The position numbers and the translations under genes were made by a program. Under the pieces are notes generated by a model. The model was not told the DNA's origin. It saw only the letters and a program-made list of their open reading frames with translations, and did not search any database. Positions 1-8,819 of a DNA stretch of 64,000 bases are shown here, in pieces. Source of the DNA: Priestia endophytica DSM 13796 (lineage in GTDB: Bacteria; Bacillota; Bacilli; Bacillales; Bacillaceae_H); contig NZ_FOXX01000001.1 in the NCBI RefSeq assembly GCF_900115845.1, positions 248,001 through 312,000 on the forward strand, read 5' to 3'. Position 1 is the stretch's first letter; each line of letters starts with the position of its first letter.

Positions 1-180
1 CGAACGGGCTGCTTCATCTCCATTCGGAAGCTTTGTAAGCAAAACAGCTTCTTCTTCCTTAGAAAGTGGAGGCGGTAGTGCTTCGCTTCCCCCAATATAG
101 TATACTTCATCCGTTTTTAAACCAAGCTTAATTAAGAGTTTGTACCACCATAATCGCAAGCGAATTTTATATGTAGCCAT
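1..180 (-). CDS. sigE: RNA polymerase sigma-E factor precursor (pro-sigma-E), N-terminal part only
   Basis: The 60 visible residues match the start of pro-sigma-E, the mother-cell sigma factor of early sporulation. The gene runs off the left edge, so the core-binding and DNA-binding regions are not in the window. The pro-sequence (about residues 1-27, ending DEVY) is followed by [17 protein letters not shown]; in B. subtilis SpoIIGA cleaves at this point to release active sigma-E. The ATG at 178-180 has a purine-rich AAAGGGG site just upstream. It sits 25 bases after spoIIGA, as in the spoIIG operon. Identity is secure because both the sequence and the neighbour fit. Confidence 0.96.
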   Translation of the reverse strand, partial: MATYKIRLRLWWYKLLIKLGLKTDEVYYIGGSEALPPPLSKEEEAVLLTKLPNGDEAARS

Positions 181-205
181 TTTTCTGCCCCTTTCTTCTC
201 TCAAA

Positions 206-1117
206 TTAAGAAACGTTTGATACAACAATCATTTTTGGATGAACAATACACTCGTACGCTTTTTCAGGTGAAAGCTCGACAGGACTTATGCCAACGAGCA
301 CTCGTTTTACTTTCATTTCTTCATCTTGATATTGAAATGTTACAAAGTCAGGCTTTAAAGCTAACAACAGCTGACTCGAACTACCAACACTTCTGTACGG
401 AACAAAGCGAATACGGTTTGTCCATTCTACAGGTAGTTCATCATAAAGATGATCTTCATCAAGACTTGATGTTAACTCAAGAAGCTTCGAAGGTACAATT
501 TCACTCATTAGCTCTTTTACAGCAATCATAACAGGCGTTTTTGTCAACGGCTCTGTAAGCTGGTTTCCGCTGTCAATCAGCCCTTTTGCCTCTACTCTTT
601 GTCCATTAATATGAATTGTCACTGGAATCAATTCATCATAAAGCACTTTTCTCGTTTGCAATCCTTCCACTCTCTTTTTGGAAAAATAAAAAAGAACAGG
701 GAATGTGAGAACAATAAAAACCCAACTTACAGGATCTCCAAAGCTTGCTGAGTGAGGAGCTGCAGCAGCTTGGAAAATAAGCGTGTCTGAGAACATAAAG
801 TGAAGACCCATCAATCCTCCTCCAACCGTAAAAGTAGCAAAATAGAATGTTAATAAACTCTCAATCAAGTAGCGGAGGCGAACGAAACCAAAAGCAACAA
901 GTACCATTACAACCGAAAAAGCGAGTTTTCCTCCATAGTGTTCTACAAAAGGAGCTACATCTGTAAACAAAAGAATGACAATCAATGATCCAATAAAAGC
1001 TCCAAGAAGCAATCTCCACCATTTAAATGGCCTCTTTAAAAGAACCGCACAAAGCAGCAGAAGTAGCGCATCAAATAGAAAGTTTAGTAGCCATATTAAA
1101 TCAAGATAAATGGCCAA
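206..1117 (-). CDS. spoIIGA: Sporulation sigma-E processing peptidase SpoIIGA
   Basis: This is the membrane-embedded aspartic protease that activates pro-sigma-E at the sporulation septum. The first half is a run of hydrophobic segments (five in the family) and the second half is soluble, with the GLIDSGNQL motif that carries the catalytic Asp. I start it at the TTG at 1115-1117, which follows a GGGAGGAG ribosome site and gives a protein starting [13 protein letters not shown], 303 residues, close to the 309 of B. subtilis. A longer frame reaches 1183, but its extra N-terminus has no counterpart in the family and would overlap the promoter. It is cotranscribed with sigE. Confidence 0.95.
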   Translation of the reverse strand: MAIYLDLIWLLNFLFDALLLLLCAVLLKRPFKWWRLLLGAFIGSLIVILLFTDVAPFVEHYGGKLAFSVVMVLVAFGFVRLRYLIESLLTFYFATFTVGGGLMGLHFMFSDTLIFQAAAAPHSASFGDPVSWVFIVLTFPVLFYFSKKRVEGLQTRKVLYDELIPVTIHINGQRVEAKGLIDSGNQLTEPLTKTPVMIAVKELMSEIVPSKLLELTSSLDEDHLYDELPVEWTNRIRFVPYRSVGSSSQLLLALKPDFVTFQYQDEEMKVKRVLVGISPVELSPEKAYECIVHPKMIVVSNVS

Positions 1118-1154
1118 CTCTGTTCCACTCCTCCCTCTTATTCTTCTTTTGTTA

Positions 1155-1193
1155 TGAATTAGTATAAAACACTGTCCCACCAAAGTCTGTCAG
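1155..1193 (-). promoter_or_regulatory. spoIIG-type sigma-A promoter with a wide spacer
   Basis: Reading the minus strand, CTGACA (1188-1193) and TATACT (1161-1166) are separated by 21 bases, followed by a start region about 38 bases before the spoIIGA TTG. The B. subtilis spoIIG promoter is known for a 22-base spacer that requires Spo0A~P. A weak Spo0A-box-like CGTCAAAA lies upstream near 1215-1222. The role is inferred from position and spacing. Confidence 0.6.
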
Positions 1194-1253
1194 TTCATGA
1201 TGAGAGAAAGAAGTAATTTTGACGTTTTTTTGCTCATTTTGTTTTCTTCTCAA

Positions 1254-1288
1254 ATAAAAAAATCCCGAGAGGATTTCCTCTCGGGATT
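1254..1288 (-). terminator. Intrinsic terminator after ftsZ
   Basis: A perfect 12-bp stem (AATCCCGAGAGG with its complement, loop of 4) occupies 1261-1288 and is followed on the minus strand by a run of T. It begins 13 bases after the ftsZ stop and separates ftsAZ from the spoIIG promoter. Confidence 0.9.
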
Positions 1289-1301
1289 TTTCATTTTATG
1301 C

Positions 1302-2474
1302 TTAACGACGACGATTGCGGTTTCGTAAGAATGTCGGAATATCTAGCGCATCATCAGATTGAGATGGCTGTGAAGAAGGACGGCTGTACTCTTGTTGAGA
1401 AGTTGGCTGTTCTTCACGCTTTGGCGCAGGCTCGCGTTTTAAAGGCTCACGCTTCGGCTGTTCACGCTCATATTTTTGCGATAGTGGGGGACGTGATTGC
1501 TGTGCTGCTTTTGTAAGATTTGAATCATCAAACCCTGTCGCAATAACTGTAACAACAATCTCATCTTTTAAACTTTCATTGATAACCGATCCGAAAATCA
1601 TGTTTACTTCTTGATCTGATGCAGAAGCAACAATATCAGCAGATTCTTGGACTTCATAAAGGCTTAAGTTTGTTCCACCTGTAATGTTCATTAGAACCCC
1701 TTGCGCTCCATCAATAGATGTTTCAAGAAGCGGACTTGAAATCGCTTTTTTCGCTGCTTCCGCTGCACGATTTTCTCCTGTTGCAATTCCGATTCCCATT
1801 AAAGCAGATCCTCTGTTAGACATAATTGTTTTTACGTCTGCAAAGTCTAAGTTGATAAGACCAGGAACAGCAATTAAATCCGAGATACCTTGTACACCTT
1901 GACGAAGTACGTTATCTGCTTCACGGAATGCTTCAAGCATTGGCGTGTTTTTATCAACGATTTCAAGAAGACGGTCATTTGGAATAACAATTAGCGTATC
2001 TACCGCTTCTTTCATAGATTGAATACCGCCTGCAGCTTGTGTTGCACGTTTTTTTCCTTCAAACGTAAATGGACGTGTTACAACACCAACTGTTAAAGCA
2101 CCTTCTTCTTTGGCGATTTGAGCGATAACAGGAGCAGCACCTGTTCCTGTTCCACCGCCCATACCAGCTGTAACAAATACCATGTCAGCGCCTCTTAACG
2201 CTTCTTGAATTTGCTCTTTACTTTCTTCCGCTGCTTTTTTACCAACTTCAGGATTAGCTCCAGCACCTAATCCTCTCGTTAACTTTGCACCGATTTGCAT
2301 TTTCACTTCTGCTTTTGATAGATTTAAGGCTTGAGAATCTGTGTTAACAGCAATAAATTCTACACCTTGTACACCGTGTTCAATCATGCGGTTTACAGCG
2401 TTATTACCGCCGCCACCTACACCGATAACCTTTATTGTTGCTAATTGATCCACATTTGTATCAAATTCCAACAT
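1302..2474 (-). CDS. ftsZ: Cell division protein FtsZ
   Basis: FtsZ is the tubulin-like GTPase that forms the Z-ring and recruits the divisome. The sequence has the N-terminal glycine-rich loop [13 protein letters not shown] (about residues 18-30), the tubulin signature GGGTGTGAA (about 105-113), a variable linker rich in K, R, E and P, and the conserved C-terminal peptide [13 protein letters not shown] that binds FtsA, SepF and EzrA. At 390 residues it is slightly longer than the 382 of B. subtilis, the difference being in the linker. AGGAGG precedes the ATG. It lies 36 bases after ftsA and is probably cotranscribed with it. Confidence 0.98.
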   Translation of the reverse strand: MLEFDTNVDQLATIKVIGVGGGGNNAVNRMIEHGVQGVEFIAVNTDSQALNLSKAEVKMQIGAKLTRGLGAGANPEVGKKAAEESKEQIQEALRGADMVFVTAGMGGGTGTGAAPVIAQIAKEEGALTVGVVTRPFTFEGKKRATQAAGGIQSMKEAVDTLIVIPNDRLLEIVDKNTPMLEAFREADNVLRQGVQGISDLIAVPGLINLDFADVKTIMSNRGSALMGIGIATGENRAAEAAKKAISSPLLETSIDGAQGVLMNITGGTNLSLYEVQESADIVASASDQEVNMIFGSVINESLKDEIVVTVIATGFDDSNLTKAAQQSRPPLSQKYEREQPKREPLKREPAPKREEQPTSQQEYSRPSSQPSQSDDALDIPTFLRNRNRRR

Positions 2475-2510
2475 CTTAAGTTCCTCCTAATTCTAGACAT
2501 TACGTTGCTT

Positions 2511-3839
2511 TTAATCAAAGAAATATCCGAAAAATCGTTTCATCCGATTTGATAAGTTCTTTTCATTTTTCGGCTTTTGCTTTGAATTTAAGTTTGAGTT
2601 TGAGTTTGAGTTTATTTTTGCGTTTGGTTTTGGTTTTGGCTGTTGAGGAGTCATTATTTCTTCCTCAACCATCTCTTCTTGAATAGGTGTACTAATATCC
2701 CGTCCTTGAATTTTTGCATTTTTATAGGCGAACTTTATTAGGCCAACACCTGTTGTAAAATGTGGTTCTCTTACTCCAATGTAATCAGGCATTGCAAGTC
2801 TTACATTGTTTTCAAGCACCACTTCTGCCAGTTCAAGAACTCCTGGCATAGAAGCAACACCACCTGTTAGTACATATCCTCCTGGAACATCTTTGAATCC
2901 TAAATTGTTTACTTCCTGAACAACCATATCAAAGATTTCCTCTAGTCTCGCTTCGATAATATCAGCGATTTCCAGTTGATTGAACTGCTGATGTTGATCG
3001 CTTCCAATGATGGGTACACTAAATACTTCTTCTTCTGATGCATGATCATAAAATCCATGACCGTGAGCACGCTTAATTTTTTCTGCATCTTCTGTTGAAG
3101 TTCTAAGACCAATTGAAAGGTCTTTTGTGATATGTTCCCCACCGATTGGAATAATTCCTGTAGCTTGTAAGTGTCCTTTGCTGAAAACAGAAACGGTTGT
3201 TGAGCCGCCTCCCATATCAATCATTGCGACACCAAGGTTTTTTTCATCCCGAGAAAGAGCAATTGAACCTGCTGCTAATGGTTGCAAGCAAATATCCGTA
3301 ATCTCAAGTCCTGCTCTTTCTACACAGCGTAAAAAGTTATGTAACACGGTCTTCGATCCCGTAATAATCGTGCCTTCCATCTCAAGACGAACACCTAGCA
3401 TTCCTCTAGGATCTGTAATCCCTTCTAGTCCGTCTACAATGAACTGTCTTGGAATAACATCGATAATCTCACGGTCAGGAGGAATAGACATAACTTGCGC
3501 TGCGTCAATAACACGTGCAATATCGCTATTCATAATTTCCCGATTCTCGCTTGAAACAGCTACAACTCCGTGACACTCTTGTAATCTTACATGGTTTCCG
3601 CTAACGCCAACAACAACGCGATGAATCTCCATACCTACCATACGCTCTGCTTGTTGGACAGCCTTCTTTATCGAATGAACGGTTTCATCTATATCAACAA
3701 TCGACCCTTTTTTAAGTCCACTAGATTCCACGTTTCCAACACCAATGATATTTAGTGAATCATCACTCATTTCACCGATGATTACTTTCACACTGGATGT
3801 ACCGATGTCAAGACTTACGAAAATCTCATTGCTGTTCAT
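2511..3839 (-). CDS. ftsA: Cell division protein FtsA
   Basis: FtsA is the actin-fold ATPase that tethers FtsZ to the membrane. The N-terminus has the phosphate-binding LDIGTSSVKVII, the middle has DMGGGSTTVSVF and the later LTGGVASMPG. The C-terminal amphipathic membrane helix is SNRMKRFFGYFFD. Between the core and that helix lies a low-complexity linker of about 40 residues rich in K, P, N and S, coded in part by a 6-base tandem repeat at 2592-2614. Its 442 residues compare with 440 in B. subtilis. AAGGGAGGTG stands before the ATG. The 5' neighbours expected in B. subtilis (ylxW, ylxX, sbp) are missing. Confidence 0.97.
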   Translation of the reverse strand: MNSNEIFVSLDIGTSSVKVIIGEMSDDSLNIIGVGNVESSGLKKGSIVDIDETVHSIKKAVQQAERMVGMEIHRVVVGVSGNHVRLQECHGVVAVSSENREIMNSDIARVIDAAQVMSIPPDREIIDVIPRQFIVDGLEGITDPRGMLGVRLEMEGTIITGSKTVLHNFLRCVERAGLEITDICLQPLAAGSIALSRDEKNLGVAMIDMGGGSTTVSVFSKGHLQATGIIPIGGEHITKDLSIGLRTSTEDAEKIKRAHGHGFYDHASEEEVFSVPIIGSDQHQQFNQLEIADIIEARLEEIFDMVVQEVNNLGFKDVPGGYVLTGGVASMPGVLELAEVVLENNVRLAMPDYIGVREPHFTTGVGLIKFAYKNAKIQGRDISTPIQEEMVEEEIMTPQQPKPKPNAKINSNSNSNLNSKQKPKNEKNLSNRMKRFFGYFFD

Positions 3840-3890
3840 TCTCTGGCACCTCCCTTAACACTTCAATCCTACTTTTTTAGGAGAACAACA

Positions 3891-3918
3891 ATTATATTTA
3901 TCATATGAAACTATTCAA
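3891..3918 (-). promoter_or_regulatory. Candidate sigma-A promoter for ftsA-ftsZ
   Basis: On the minus strand TTGAAT (3913-3918) and a perfect TATAAT (3891-3896) are 16 bases apart, placing a start about 45 bases before the ftsA ATG. B. subtilis ftsAZ has several promoters, one of them sigma-H dependent; I could not recognise a convincing sigma-H site. Confidence 0.45.
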
Positions 3919-4256
3919 CATATAGCTCTTTTTCCCTTTTGTGAATTGAATTTTTTTATCTTTTTTGTTTAAATAACCGTTATTTTTAATAGAGTTCGAT
4001 CATAACAAGAATTTACTATTTATTGAATGTAAAAGATTCGTAAACCTATTAAATATTAGTCTACACTAATATGAACCGCTAGAAAAGTGTAACTTACGCC
4101 CAATTGGGTATTATAAAACAAAGAAAGAGTAAAAAACACCGAAAAATAAATCTACCGCATTTTCCCAGCTCTCTTCACCTATTTTGTTCCCTTTGAAACA
4201 GTAATTATAACGAGCTAATTATAGAACGATACTCCCTTTAAAAGGTTTCACTTTTC
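3919..4256. other. AT-rich intergenic region between divIB and ftsA, no gene seen
   Basis: No frame of useful length with a ribosome site is present on either strand. In B. subtilis this interval holds ylxW, ylxX and sbp, which together need far more than the 417 bases available between divIB and ftsA. A second TATAAT on the minus strand lies near 4109-4114 but lacks a good -35 box. No strong terminator follows divIB. Confidence 0.6.
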
Positions 4257-5051
4257 CTACTGAGCTTCTTCTGCTTCATCTTCTTTTTTATCGTCTTTAA
4301 AGTATGGATCGTAAAGTCCATCATATACTTCGAAATCAATAACTCCTGCCGCTTCTGGTCCTAACTCACTAACGATTTGTGGATAAGCTAAAATTTTCTT
4401 TGATAAATCTTCAATATTTGCCGTTACTTCAAAACCGTCATTCATATAAAGCGTGATAAACATTTTGTTTACATCTGTTGGGGTATACTCAATTTCTGAA
4501 ATTGAATGTGCAATGCTGTCTGGAATTTTAATCAGTTCTTTGATCATTTCTTCCAAACGTTCGCCATTAGTCCAACCTACTAAGAGCGGTGCATCCCCAT
4601 GGGTATCTTCCCCTTGATTAGATTTTAAGATCTCTCCGTTTTCTAAGATAGGGATAAATTTTCCGTCATCAGCTACGTAAGCAACACGATCATACTCTTT
4701 TACATGAATATTGATTTTGTTAGGAAAAGCCTTCTCAACAGAAGCACTCTTAATTTGCGTATTTTCTTTAATTTTTTTGCTAACATCATCTGAATCAACG
4801 CTAAAAAAGCTCGTATGTGTTGATAAATCGCTCGCTTTAATAATTTCTTTTTTGGATGTGTACTCGTTTCCTTCGACGTTAATCTTAGCCACGTTACTAA
4901 GCGACGACTGTGTGTAAAGAATAAACAAGATCAGGATAAAAAAAACGGACATATATATAATAAGTCTCCGATTAGCTCTTGATTTTCTTTGTTCCTTTAG
5001 CTTAGGTAAACGATCTTCCAAATTTACTACTTTGCGTTTATCCATTTTCAT
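4257..5051 (-). CDS. divIB: Cell division protein DivIB (FtsQ family)
   Basis: DivIB is a bitopic divisome protein that forms a complex with DivIC and FtsL outside the membrane. A basic cytoplasmic tail (about 1-29) is followed by one membrane segment (about 30-47), then a POTRA domain beginning VAKINVEGNEYTSKKEII, a beta domain, and an acidic C-terminal tail KKEDEAEEAQ. At 264 residues it fits the family. The start is at one of two ATGs (MKMDK), AGGGTGA preceding the first. It stands apart from murB by 305 bases that contain the murB terminator. Confidence 0.93.
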   Translation of the reverse strand: MKMDKRKVVNLEDRLPKLKEQRKSRANRRLIIYMSVFFILILFILYTQSSLSNVAKINVEGNEYTSKKEIIKASDLSTHTSFFSVDSDDVSKKIKENTQIKSASVEKAFPNKINIHVKEYDRVAYVADDGKFIPILENGEILKSNQGEDTHGDAPLLVGWTNGERLEEMIKELIKIPDSIAHSISEIEYTPTDVNKMFITLYMNDGFEVTANIEDLSKKILAYPQIVSELGPEAAGVIDFEVYDGLYDPYFKDDKKEDEAEEAQ

Positions 5052-5202
5052 TCACCCTATATAGCTTAGTCATACAAGCAAGAGCCTGTACATATTACTA
5101 ACATTATAGCACATACAGCACGCCTAAAAACGATATTCTCGCAATCGATTCTTCGTACGTGTAAGAAGATGATTGTGTTTTGTTCCTTTTATTAGAGCAA
5201 GG
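5052..5202. other. Upstream region of divIB, no gene seen
   Basis: Together with 5229-5356 this makes a 305-base gene-free interval. Apart from the murB terminator, a weak 7-bp hairpin (GGGAAAG arms, about 5270-5296) is visible. I could not pick a convincing divIB promoter. Confidence 0.4.
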
Positions 5203-5228
5203 AAAAAGACCACTTTCTTCAAGTGATC
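5203..5228 (-). terminator. Intrinsic terminator after murB
   Basis: On the minus strand GATCACTT pairs with AAGTGGTC (8 bp, one wobble) around a 5-base loop, followed by TTTTT. It lies about 130 bases after the murB stop. Confidence 0.65.
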
Positions 5229-5356
5229 AAAAGAATTAAAATGTTGCATCCCTCTAATTTGCGATATAAGGGAAAGCCAATTACTCACTTTCCCTTTCTT
5301 TCACACTTTCAAACAGCTTTTCTCATGTCTTTGTTCCTTTTGCTACGGTAAATGAT

Positions 5357-6259
5357 TTAGCTCACAATTTCAACTTCTGTGTGCATTTCAATGCCTTCTT
5401 TTTCTTTTATTGTCTTTTGAATATACTTGATAAGATCAACAACATCCTGTGCTGTTGCATTTCCTGTATTCACAATAAAGTTCGCATGAAGGTCACTTAC
5501 TTTTGCTCCACCGATTTCATATCCTTTTAAGCCATTCTTTTCAATGAGCTCTCCTGCATAGTTTGGAAGCGGATTTCTGAAAATACTTCCTGCACAGGGA
5601 AAATTCCATGGCTGCGTTTCTTTACGATAGTCTTTGTTCTTTTGAATTTTTTCAACAATTGCCTCGCGATTTCCTTCTTCAAGAGATAATACAGCCTGGA
5701 TACAAATACCAGGACGTTCGTTTTGAAGAATAGAGTGGCGATATGAAAACTGAAGTTCATCGTTTGTTAACCATTCAATTGTTCCATCTTCAAATAAAAC
5801 AAGCGCTTTTTCCAGTATCTTGGACATATCAGAACCGTGGGCTCCTGCATTCATGTAGACAGCGCCGCCTACAGAGCCTGGAATTCCCGCAGCAAACTCG
5901 AGCCCTGTAAGCCCTTTACGGCTTAGCTGTGTTGCAAGTGCGACAATGGAGTATCCTCCTCCAACTTTTACTTTTGTTCCCTCAACTGTAAGATCGCTAA
6001 TATCTCGACCAAGCTTAATAACTGCTCCTTTAATTCCTTCATCAGACACAAGCAAGTTAGAGCCGCGACCAATTGCTCGCCATGGAATGTTATGTTCCTT
6101 AATAAGAGTCATTGCTTTCTCAAGACCTTGAACGCTATTTGGCTCAATAAAGAGCTCCGCAGGGCCGCCAATTTTAAGCGTTGTATGATGTGCGAGAGGC
6201 TCATGTTGAAGCACTTTTCCTACATTGTTTTCTTTTAGTTCTTGCACTAACCGTTCCAT
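5357..6259 (-). CDS. murB: UDP-N-acetylenolpyruvoylglucosamine reductase MurB
   Basis: MurB reduces UDP-GlcNAc-enolpyruvate to UDP-MurNAc with NADPH and FAD, in the cytoplasm. FAD-binding motifs are visible: [12 protein letters not shown] (about 64-75) and [19 protein letters not shown] (about 124-142). The AGSIFRNP segment carries the conserved Ser that protonates the intermediate, and HTEVEIV at the C-terminus carries the conserved Glu. Its 300 residues fit the short Gram-positive type (303 in B. subtilis). It is 99 bases downstream of murG and ends a transcription unit at a hairpin. Confidence 0.96.
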   Translation of the reverse strand: MERLVQELKENNVGKVLQHEPLAHHTTLKIGGPAELFIEPNSVQGLEKAMTLIKEHNIPWRAIGRGSNLLVSDEGIKGAVIKLGRDISDLTVEGTKVKVGGGYSIVALATQLSRKGLTGLEFAAGIPGSVGGAVYMNAGAHGSDMSKILEKALVLFEDGTIEWLTNDELQFSYRHSILQNERPGICIQAVLSLEEGNREAIVEKIQKNKDYRKETQPWNFPCAGSIFRNPLPNYAGELIEKNGLKGYEIGGAKVSDLHANFIVNTGNATAQDVVDLIKYIQKTIKEKEGIEMHTEVEIVS

Positions 6260-6358
6260 AGAATCCTCCTACATTTATCTAGCTATATACGTCCACTTTA
6301 TTATATGTGGGTATTGACCTAATAGTGATTTTGACCATTTTATTAAAGGTGACAAAAG

Positions 6359-7450
6359 TTATTTTGTCAAGTTCTTCAAAAGCTCATAAAGAACGGTTGC
6401 TGCATGTGGCATACCTAACTTTTTCGATGCAGCTCTCATATCTTTCAGCTTTTGCTCATTAAGTAAAATTTCATCAATGGACTCAAGCAAGCGTTCGCCT
6501 GTTAAATCAGCTTCTAAGCAAAGCGTTGCTGCATCATTGTCGCTTAGTGCACGCGCATTTTTTTCCTGATGGTTATTTGTTACATACGGACTTGGGACTA
6601 AAATGCTCGGAAGTCCTAACGCAGTAATTTCTGAAAGAGTTGTTGCTCCTGCTCTTGCTACAATCAAATCAACGCCAGAAAGCACTTCTGGCATGTTATG
6701 TAAGAAAGGCTTAACAATAACATTTCCTTGCGCTCCTGCTTCTTCAAGCTGCTTCACAACTCGCTCATAGTGCACATCACCTGTCACGTATAAAAACTCG
6801 TACGGTTTTTGACCCGCTTCCTTTATAACGCTTAACAGTGCATCATTAATTGGGCGAGCTCCTCGGCTTCCTCCCACAATAAGTACACTTTTCTTATTTA
6901 AACTAAGACCAACATCTTTTTTTCCTTTTATTCCGTCCTGATTAAGTACTTCAGAAGCACGGGGATTTCCTGTCATAACCACTTTTTCACTAGGGAAAAA
7001 AGCTTCTGCCTGTTCAAAGCATACAGCTACTTTATCTACATACTTGCTTAAAAACTTATTTGTTAAACCTGGAACGCTGTTTTGTTCATGAATAACTGTT
7101 GGAACCCCAAGCTTTGAAGCAGCATAAACAACAGGGCCACACACGTATCCTCCTGTTCCAATTACAACATCTGGTTTAAATTCTTTAATATACTTTTTAC
7201 TTTTAGATACACCCTTTAAAAAGCGGGCTACTGTTTTTACGTTATCAAAAGATAGCTTTCTCTTAAACCCTGAAATTTCAATTGCTCGAAAAGGAATACC
7301 TGCTCTTTTCACAATATCGCTTTCAAGTCCTTTTTCTGAGCCTATATATAAGACTTCTGTATTAGTTTCTTGTTTTTGAATTTCTCTAATAAGGGCTAAA
7401 GCCGGGTAAATATGACCACCCGTTCCCCCTCCACTTACGATTACTTTCAT
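6359..7450 (-). CDS. murG: UDP-GlcNAc:lipid I N-acetylglucosaminyltransferase MurG
   Basis: MurG adds GlcNAc to lipid I on the inner face of the membrane to make lipid II. It has the N-terminal glycine loop [14 protein letters not shown], a hydrophobic patch for membrane contact, and the C-terminal UDP-GlcNAc site around [12 protein letters not shown] start it at the ATG at 7448-7450, six bases after GAGGTG, giving 363 residues, the same as B. subtilis; an in-frame GTG three codons earlier falls inside that ribosome site. A terminator follows the upstream gene spoVE, so murG probably has its own promoter in the 198-base gap. Confidence 0.96.
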   Translation of the reverse strand: MKVIVSGGGTGGHIYPALALIREIQKQETNTEVLYIGSEKGLESDIVKRAGIPFRAIEISGFKRKLSFDNVKTVARFLKGVSKSKKYIKEFKPDVVIGTGGYVCGPVVYAASKLGVPTVIHEQNSVPGLTNKFLSKYVDKVAVCFEQAEAFFPSEKVVMTGNPRASEVLNQDGIKGKKDVGLSLNKKSVLIVGGSRGARPINDALLSVIKEAGQKPYEFLYVTGDVHYERVVKQLEEAGAQGNVIVKPFLHNMPEVLSGVDLIVARAGATTLSEITALGLPSILVPSPYVTNNHQEKNARALSDNDAATLCLEADLTGERLLESIDEILLNEQKLKDMRAASKKLGMPHAATVLYELLKNLTK

Positions 7451-7612
7451 ATCTTTCACCTCATCTGCACAACTTTTTAAATCATACCATAAAATTATAT
7501 TACATAGATGATATGAAATTTACGTTTTTTAAACATTTTCTCTTCTATTATTGCATGAAATTTCTATTATAGAGACATTCCTAACTATTTTACCAAAAAT
7601 AATAAGAGATAG

Positions 7613-7650
7613 AAAAAAAAGAACTGCTACAATTGTAGCAGTTCTTTTTT
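7613..7650 (-). terminator. Intrinsic terminator after spoVE
   Basis: A perfect 24-base palindrome with 12-base arms (GAACTGCTACAA and complement, 7621-7644) is flanked by A and T runs, so it could work in both directions. It starts within 5 bases of the spoVE stop. Confidence 0.85.
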
Positions 7651-8749
7651 AGTAACGAGAATGTCGACTAACGTTTAGCAGCACTCCAACAGCTGCTAGC
7701 ATAAGTGTTAAGGAAGATCCTCCATAGCTTAAAAACGGTAGCGTAATCCCTGTGACAGGAATTAAATTTGTTACAACCCCAATATTAATCATGACTTGTA
7801 TAGCAACCATTGAAATAACCCCAATAGCTAGGAAACTCCCGTACAAGTCAGGAGCTCCAAGCGCTATCCTTACTCCTCTCCATAGAAGGAGAGCAAACAG
7901 GATGAGCACAATCGAGCCTCCAATGAAACCAAGCTCTTCTGCTAAGATAGCAAAAATGAAATCTGTTTGAGGTTCTGGCAAGTAAAAGAACTTTTGTCGA
8001 CTTTGTCCAAGTCCCATCCCAAGCAAGCCGCCTGGCCCGATGGCATAGAGTGATTGGATAACCTGAAATCCACTTCCTAGCGGATCTTCCCAAGGATCAA
8101 GGAAAGACGTAATTCGCTTGATGCGATACGGTGCAGATGCAACAAGAGCAACAAAGCCTGCTACCCCAACAAGTCCTAAATAAGCAAAATGACTAATTCG
8201 GGCTCCCGCTACAAAAATCATTACAATACATGTTCCAACCATTACTGTTCCAGTCCCTAAGTCAGGCTGAAGCATAATGATGCCAAATGCTAGAAAGACG
8301 AGCCCAAGAGAAGGCATTAGTCCTTTCTTAAAAGAAGTGATCTTCTTTTGATTATCTGCTAGATATTTGGAAAGAAACGCAATCATCGCAAGCTTCATGA
8401 ACTCTGAAGGCTGAATGGAAAAAGCTCCAACGCCAATCCAGCTTGTAGAGCCGTTTCGCGTCATCCCTACTCCAGGAACGAGAACAAGTACAAGAAGCAC
8501 AAAGCAAATGATAATAAGGGATTTTGACCACTTCCGCCATGTCCAGTAATCAATGTTCATAATAACAAACATGGCACATACCCCAAGCCCTGCAAACAAT
8601 AGCTGTCTCTTAGCAAAAAAGAACGAATCATCAAACTTGTACGAAGCCCATACAGCACTTGCACTGTACACCATAATGAGTCCAATTGTAAGCAATGAAA
8701 GAGTTAATACAATTAAAATGAAATCTGGCGTTGTTTTTTTAGTTGACAA
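7649..8749 (-). CDS. spoVE: Stage V sporulation protein E, SEDS peptidoglycan polymerase
   Basis: SpoVE is a SEDS-family lipid II polymerase that builds spore cortex with its partner transpeptidase SpoVD, also in this window. About ten membrane segments are visible, with the SEDS hallmarks NGSTSWIGVGAFSIQPSEF, GTGTVMVGTC and the C-terminal GITLPFLSYGGSS. Its 366 residues and sequence fit B. subtilis SpoVE better than FtsW or RodA, and so does its place between murD and murG. The start is a TTG (8747-8749) seven bases after AGAGGTG; no closer ATG exists. Confidence 0.95.
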   Translation of the reverse strand: MSTKKTTPDFILIVLTLSLLTIGLIMVYSASAVWASYKFDDSFFFAKRQLLFAGLGVCAMFVIMNIDYWTWRKWSKSLIIICFVLLVLVLVPGVGMTRNGSTSWIGVGAFSIQPSEFMKLAMIAFLSKYLADNQKKITSFKKGLMPSLGLVFLAFGIIMLQPDLGTGTVMVGTCIVMIFVAGARISHFAYLGLVGVAGFVALVASAPYRIKRITSFLDPWEDPLGSGFQVIQSLYAIGPGGLLGMGLGQSRQKFFYLPEPQTDFIFAILAEELGFIGGSIVLILFALLLWRGVRIALGAPDLYGSFLAIGVISMVAIQVMINIGVVTNLIPVTGITLPFLSYGGSSLTLMLAAVGVLLNVSRHSRY

Positions 8750-8819
8750 TGTAGCACACCTCTGACTACAAGAATTCAGAGCTTCTTCCTAAGGTGTGAA
8801 CAGTTTTTGAGACAAGCTC

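Noticed and set aside
3127-3573. 148-codon plus-strand frame inside ftsA
   Set aside because: It is the antisense of ftsA, lacks a ribosome site and has biased composition typical of shadow frames.
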